Assembly (NCBI RefSeq): GCF_040276085.1
Contig: NZ_JBELOK010000002.1
Coordinates: 1 to 64,000 of the forward strand
Direction of reading: 5' to 3'
Length of the DNA stretch: 64,000 nucleotides
DNA from: Castellaniella sp040276085
GTDB taxonomy: Bacteria > Pseudomonadota > Gammaproteobacteria > Burkholderiales > Burkholderiaceae_B
This document shows positions 62,865 through 64,000 of this stretch, one piece after another. Made by a program: the position numbers and the translations under genes. The notes below the pieces were generated by a model, which ran no database searches, had not been told where the DNA came from, and saw only the letters and a program-made list of their open reading frames with translations. How positions within the stretch are numbered: position 1 is the stretch's first letter; the number at the start of each line of letters is the position of its first letter.

Positions 62865-62893
62865 AGTCTAAACAAGATTTCCGCATTAATAAA
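62865..62893 (-). promoter_or_regulatory. Putative katA promoter
   Basis: On the minus strand TAGACT (complement at 62865-62870) could be the -10 element, with a poor -35 TTTATT (complement at 62888-62893) at 17-base spacing. A weak -35 next to the OxyR-like site fits an activator-dependent promoter. Start of transcription near 62858, about 70 bases before the ATG. Confidence 0.4.
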
Positions 62894-62930
62894 ATTGATT
62901 ATTTATTATTGGTAATTAGATAAATACTAT
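62894..62930 (-). promoter_or_regulatory. OxyR-like binding site upstream of katA
   Basis: On the minus strand ATAG-N7-CTAA-N7-TAAT-N7-CAAT has the exact OxyR spacing (ATAG-N7-CTAT-N7-ATAG-N7-CTAT). Three of the four blocks match at 3-4 of 4 bases; the third is poor. It directly abuts the -35 position of the proposed katA promoter. The region is very AT-rich, so chance matches are possible. Confidence 0.4.
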
Positions 62931-62947
62931 TGAACTGAAATCCACAT

Positions 62948-62983
62948 AAAAAACCGGAGTTTGGACATACATCCAAACCCCGG
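62948..62983 (-). terminator. Intrinsic terminator of typA
   Basis: On the minus strand CCGGGGTTTGGA-TGTATG-TCCAAACTCCGG forms a 12-base stem with one mismatch, followed by TTTTTT. It lies 43 bases after the typA stop and before the katA control region, insulating katA from typA transcription. Confidence 0.88.
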
Positions 62984-63026
62984 GAATTTTAAAACCAGCT
63001 ATCGGGCGATACGTCTAATAGCTGTG

Positions 63027-64000
63027 TCAGGCTGATTCGCGCAGACTGCGACGGCGCTCGTGCTCCTGCAAGAAGCGCTTGCGCAAGCGAATGGACTTGG
63101 GCGTGACTTCAACCAGCTCATCATCAGAGATGAACTCGACTGCGTACTCAAGATTGAGCGCAATCGGCGGCACCAGATCAATGTGCTCGTCCTTGCCGGA
63201 GGCACGTACGTTGGTGAGCTTCTTTTCCTTGATGGGGTTGACCACCAGATCATTGTCACGCGAATGGATCCCAATGATCATGCCTTCATACACAGGGTCC
63301 TGGGGGGACACGAACATGCGGCCGCGCTCCTGCAGCTTCCACAAGGCGTAGGCCACTGCCGTGCCATCATCCTGGCTGATCAGTACACCGTTGCGACGTT
63401 CGCCGACGCCGCCCTCACGTACGGGAGCGTAATCGTCAAAAATATGGCTCATCAGACCCGTGCCTCGGGTCAGGGTCAGAAACTCACTCTGGAAGCCGAT
63501 CAACCCACGGGCGGGAATACGGTACTCGAGGCGGGTACGGCCACGGCCATCCGGCACCATATCCTGCAAATCACCCTTACGACGGCCCAGCTCTTCCATC
63601 ACGCCGCCCTGGTGGCCGTCTTCAACGTCCACAGTCAGGAGCTCATAGGGCTCGCACCTGACGCCGTCGATCTCTTTGTACATCACACGCGGACGCGACA
63701 CGGCCAGCTCATAGCCCTCGCGACGCATGTTTTCCAGCAAAATCGTCAAATGCAGCTCGCCACGACCACACACCTCGAATACGGTGTCATCGTCTGTGTC
63801 GTTCACCCGCAAGGCCACGTTGGACTTCAGCTCGCGATCCAGGCGATCACGCAGCTGGCGGCTGGTAACAAACTTGCCTTCGCGTCCGGCCAAAGGCGAG
63901 GTGTTCACCATGAAGTTCATCGTCAGGGTGGGCTCATCGATGTGCAGCATGGGCAGCACTTCGGGGTTGGCCGGATCCATCAGCGTGCAGCCAATCCCGA
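63027..64000 (-). CDS. typA: Translational GTPase TypA/BipA, C-terminal part
   Basis: Ribosome-associated GTPase. The frame enters at the right edge of the window and ends at 63027, so only about 324 residues are present, covering the end of domain II, the EF-G-like domain III (EPTLTMNFMVNTSPLAGREGKFVTSRQLRDRL), domain V (RPRVMYKEIDGVRCEPYE, EELGRRKGDLQDM, EYRIPARGLIGFQSEFLTLTRGTGLMSHIFDDY), and the C-terminal domain ending RRRSLRESA. The GTP-binding domain is outside the window. The internal ATG at 63980 is not the real start. Confidence 0.97.
   Translation of the reverse strand, partial: GIGCTLMDPANPEVLPMLHIDEPTLTMNFMVNTSPLAGREGKFVTSRQLRDRLDRELKSNVALRVNDTDDDTVFEVCGRGELHLTILLENMRREGYELAVSRPRVMYKEIDGVRCEPYELLTVDVEDGHQGGVMEELGRRKGDLQDMVPDGRGRTRLEYRIPARGLIGFQSEFLTLTRGTGLMSHIFDDYAPVREGGVGERRNGVLISQDDGTAVAYALWKLQERGRMFVSPQDPVYEGMIIGIHSRDNDLVVNPIKEKKLTNVRASGKDEHIDLVPPIALNLEYAVEFISDDELVEVTPKSIRLRKRFLQEHERRRSLRESA

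Overview
This window looks like a chromosomal segment of a betaproteobacterium of the order Burkholderiales, most likely family Alcaligenaceae. The evidence is the 16S rRNA 5' portion at the left edge, DnaE, HrpA and PolA of betaproteobacterial type, and gene neighbourhoods of the kind seen in Bordetella and its relatives (alaC-hom-thrC, rpsF-priB-rpsR-rplI-dnaB, an LPS-core glycosyltransferase/deacetylase cluster). The genus cannot be fixed from the sequence alone. Coding density is high and many junctions are ATGA/GTGA/TAATG overlaps. I saw no integrase, transposase, prophage, CRISPR array or tRNA.

Layout. (1) 1-1269: 5' end of an rrn operon read leftward off the window, with a boxA and two tandem sigma70-type promoters. 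(2) 1270-13247: cell-envelope block: rmlA-rmlC (dTDP-rhamnose), RNase G, a small lipoprotein, MsbA, a GT9 heptosyltransferase-like enzyme, a YdcF-like protein, and a leftward five-gene operon of three glycosyltransferases and two NodB-type deacetylases. (3) 13318-24615: dnaE and hrpA, then argA, rmlB, rmlD and the Fe-trafficking protein yggX; rmlBD sit about 20 kb from rmlAC. (4) 24697-34089: phoU, rpiA, an alr-SDR-radA-tauE-like-kdkA operon (Kdo kinase last), and a divergent hpnCDE operon converting FPP to squalene. (5) 34105-41882: alaC-hom-thrC, a Mth938-like protein, a Bcp peroxiredoxin, a PIN-PhoH ATPase, PdxA. (6) 41879-48886: rpsF-priB-rpsR-rplI, a strong intrinsic terminator, dnaB, then xseB-ispA-dxs-folE2 (isoprenoid precursors and FolE2). 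(7) 49023-57068: an unrecognised membrane protein, a rhodanese-GNAT fusion, htpX, a Na/Pi cotransporter, and polA whose start codon overlaps that of a divergent LOG-family gene. (8) 57180-64000: a basic amino-acid ABC importer (SBP, two permeases, ATPase), a YqiA-type esterase fused to a GNAT domain behind katA, and the C-terminal part of TypA/BipA running off the right edge.

Functional links: several loci converge on the outer membrane (dTDP-rhamnose, core glycosyltransferases, Kdo kinase, MsbA). Dxs and IspA supply FPP, which HpnCDE can turn into squalene, but no squalene-hopene cyclase is in the window. No clear new biological system is visible. The most unusual points are two different enzyme-GNAT fusions, the head-to-head overlapping start codons of polA and the LOG gene, the intrinsic terminator about 20 nt upstream of dnaB, and the physically split rml pathway.
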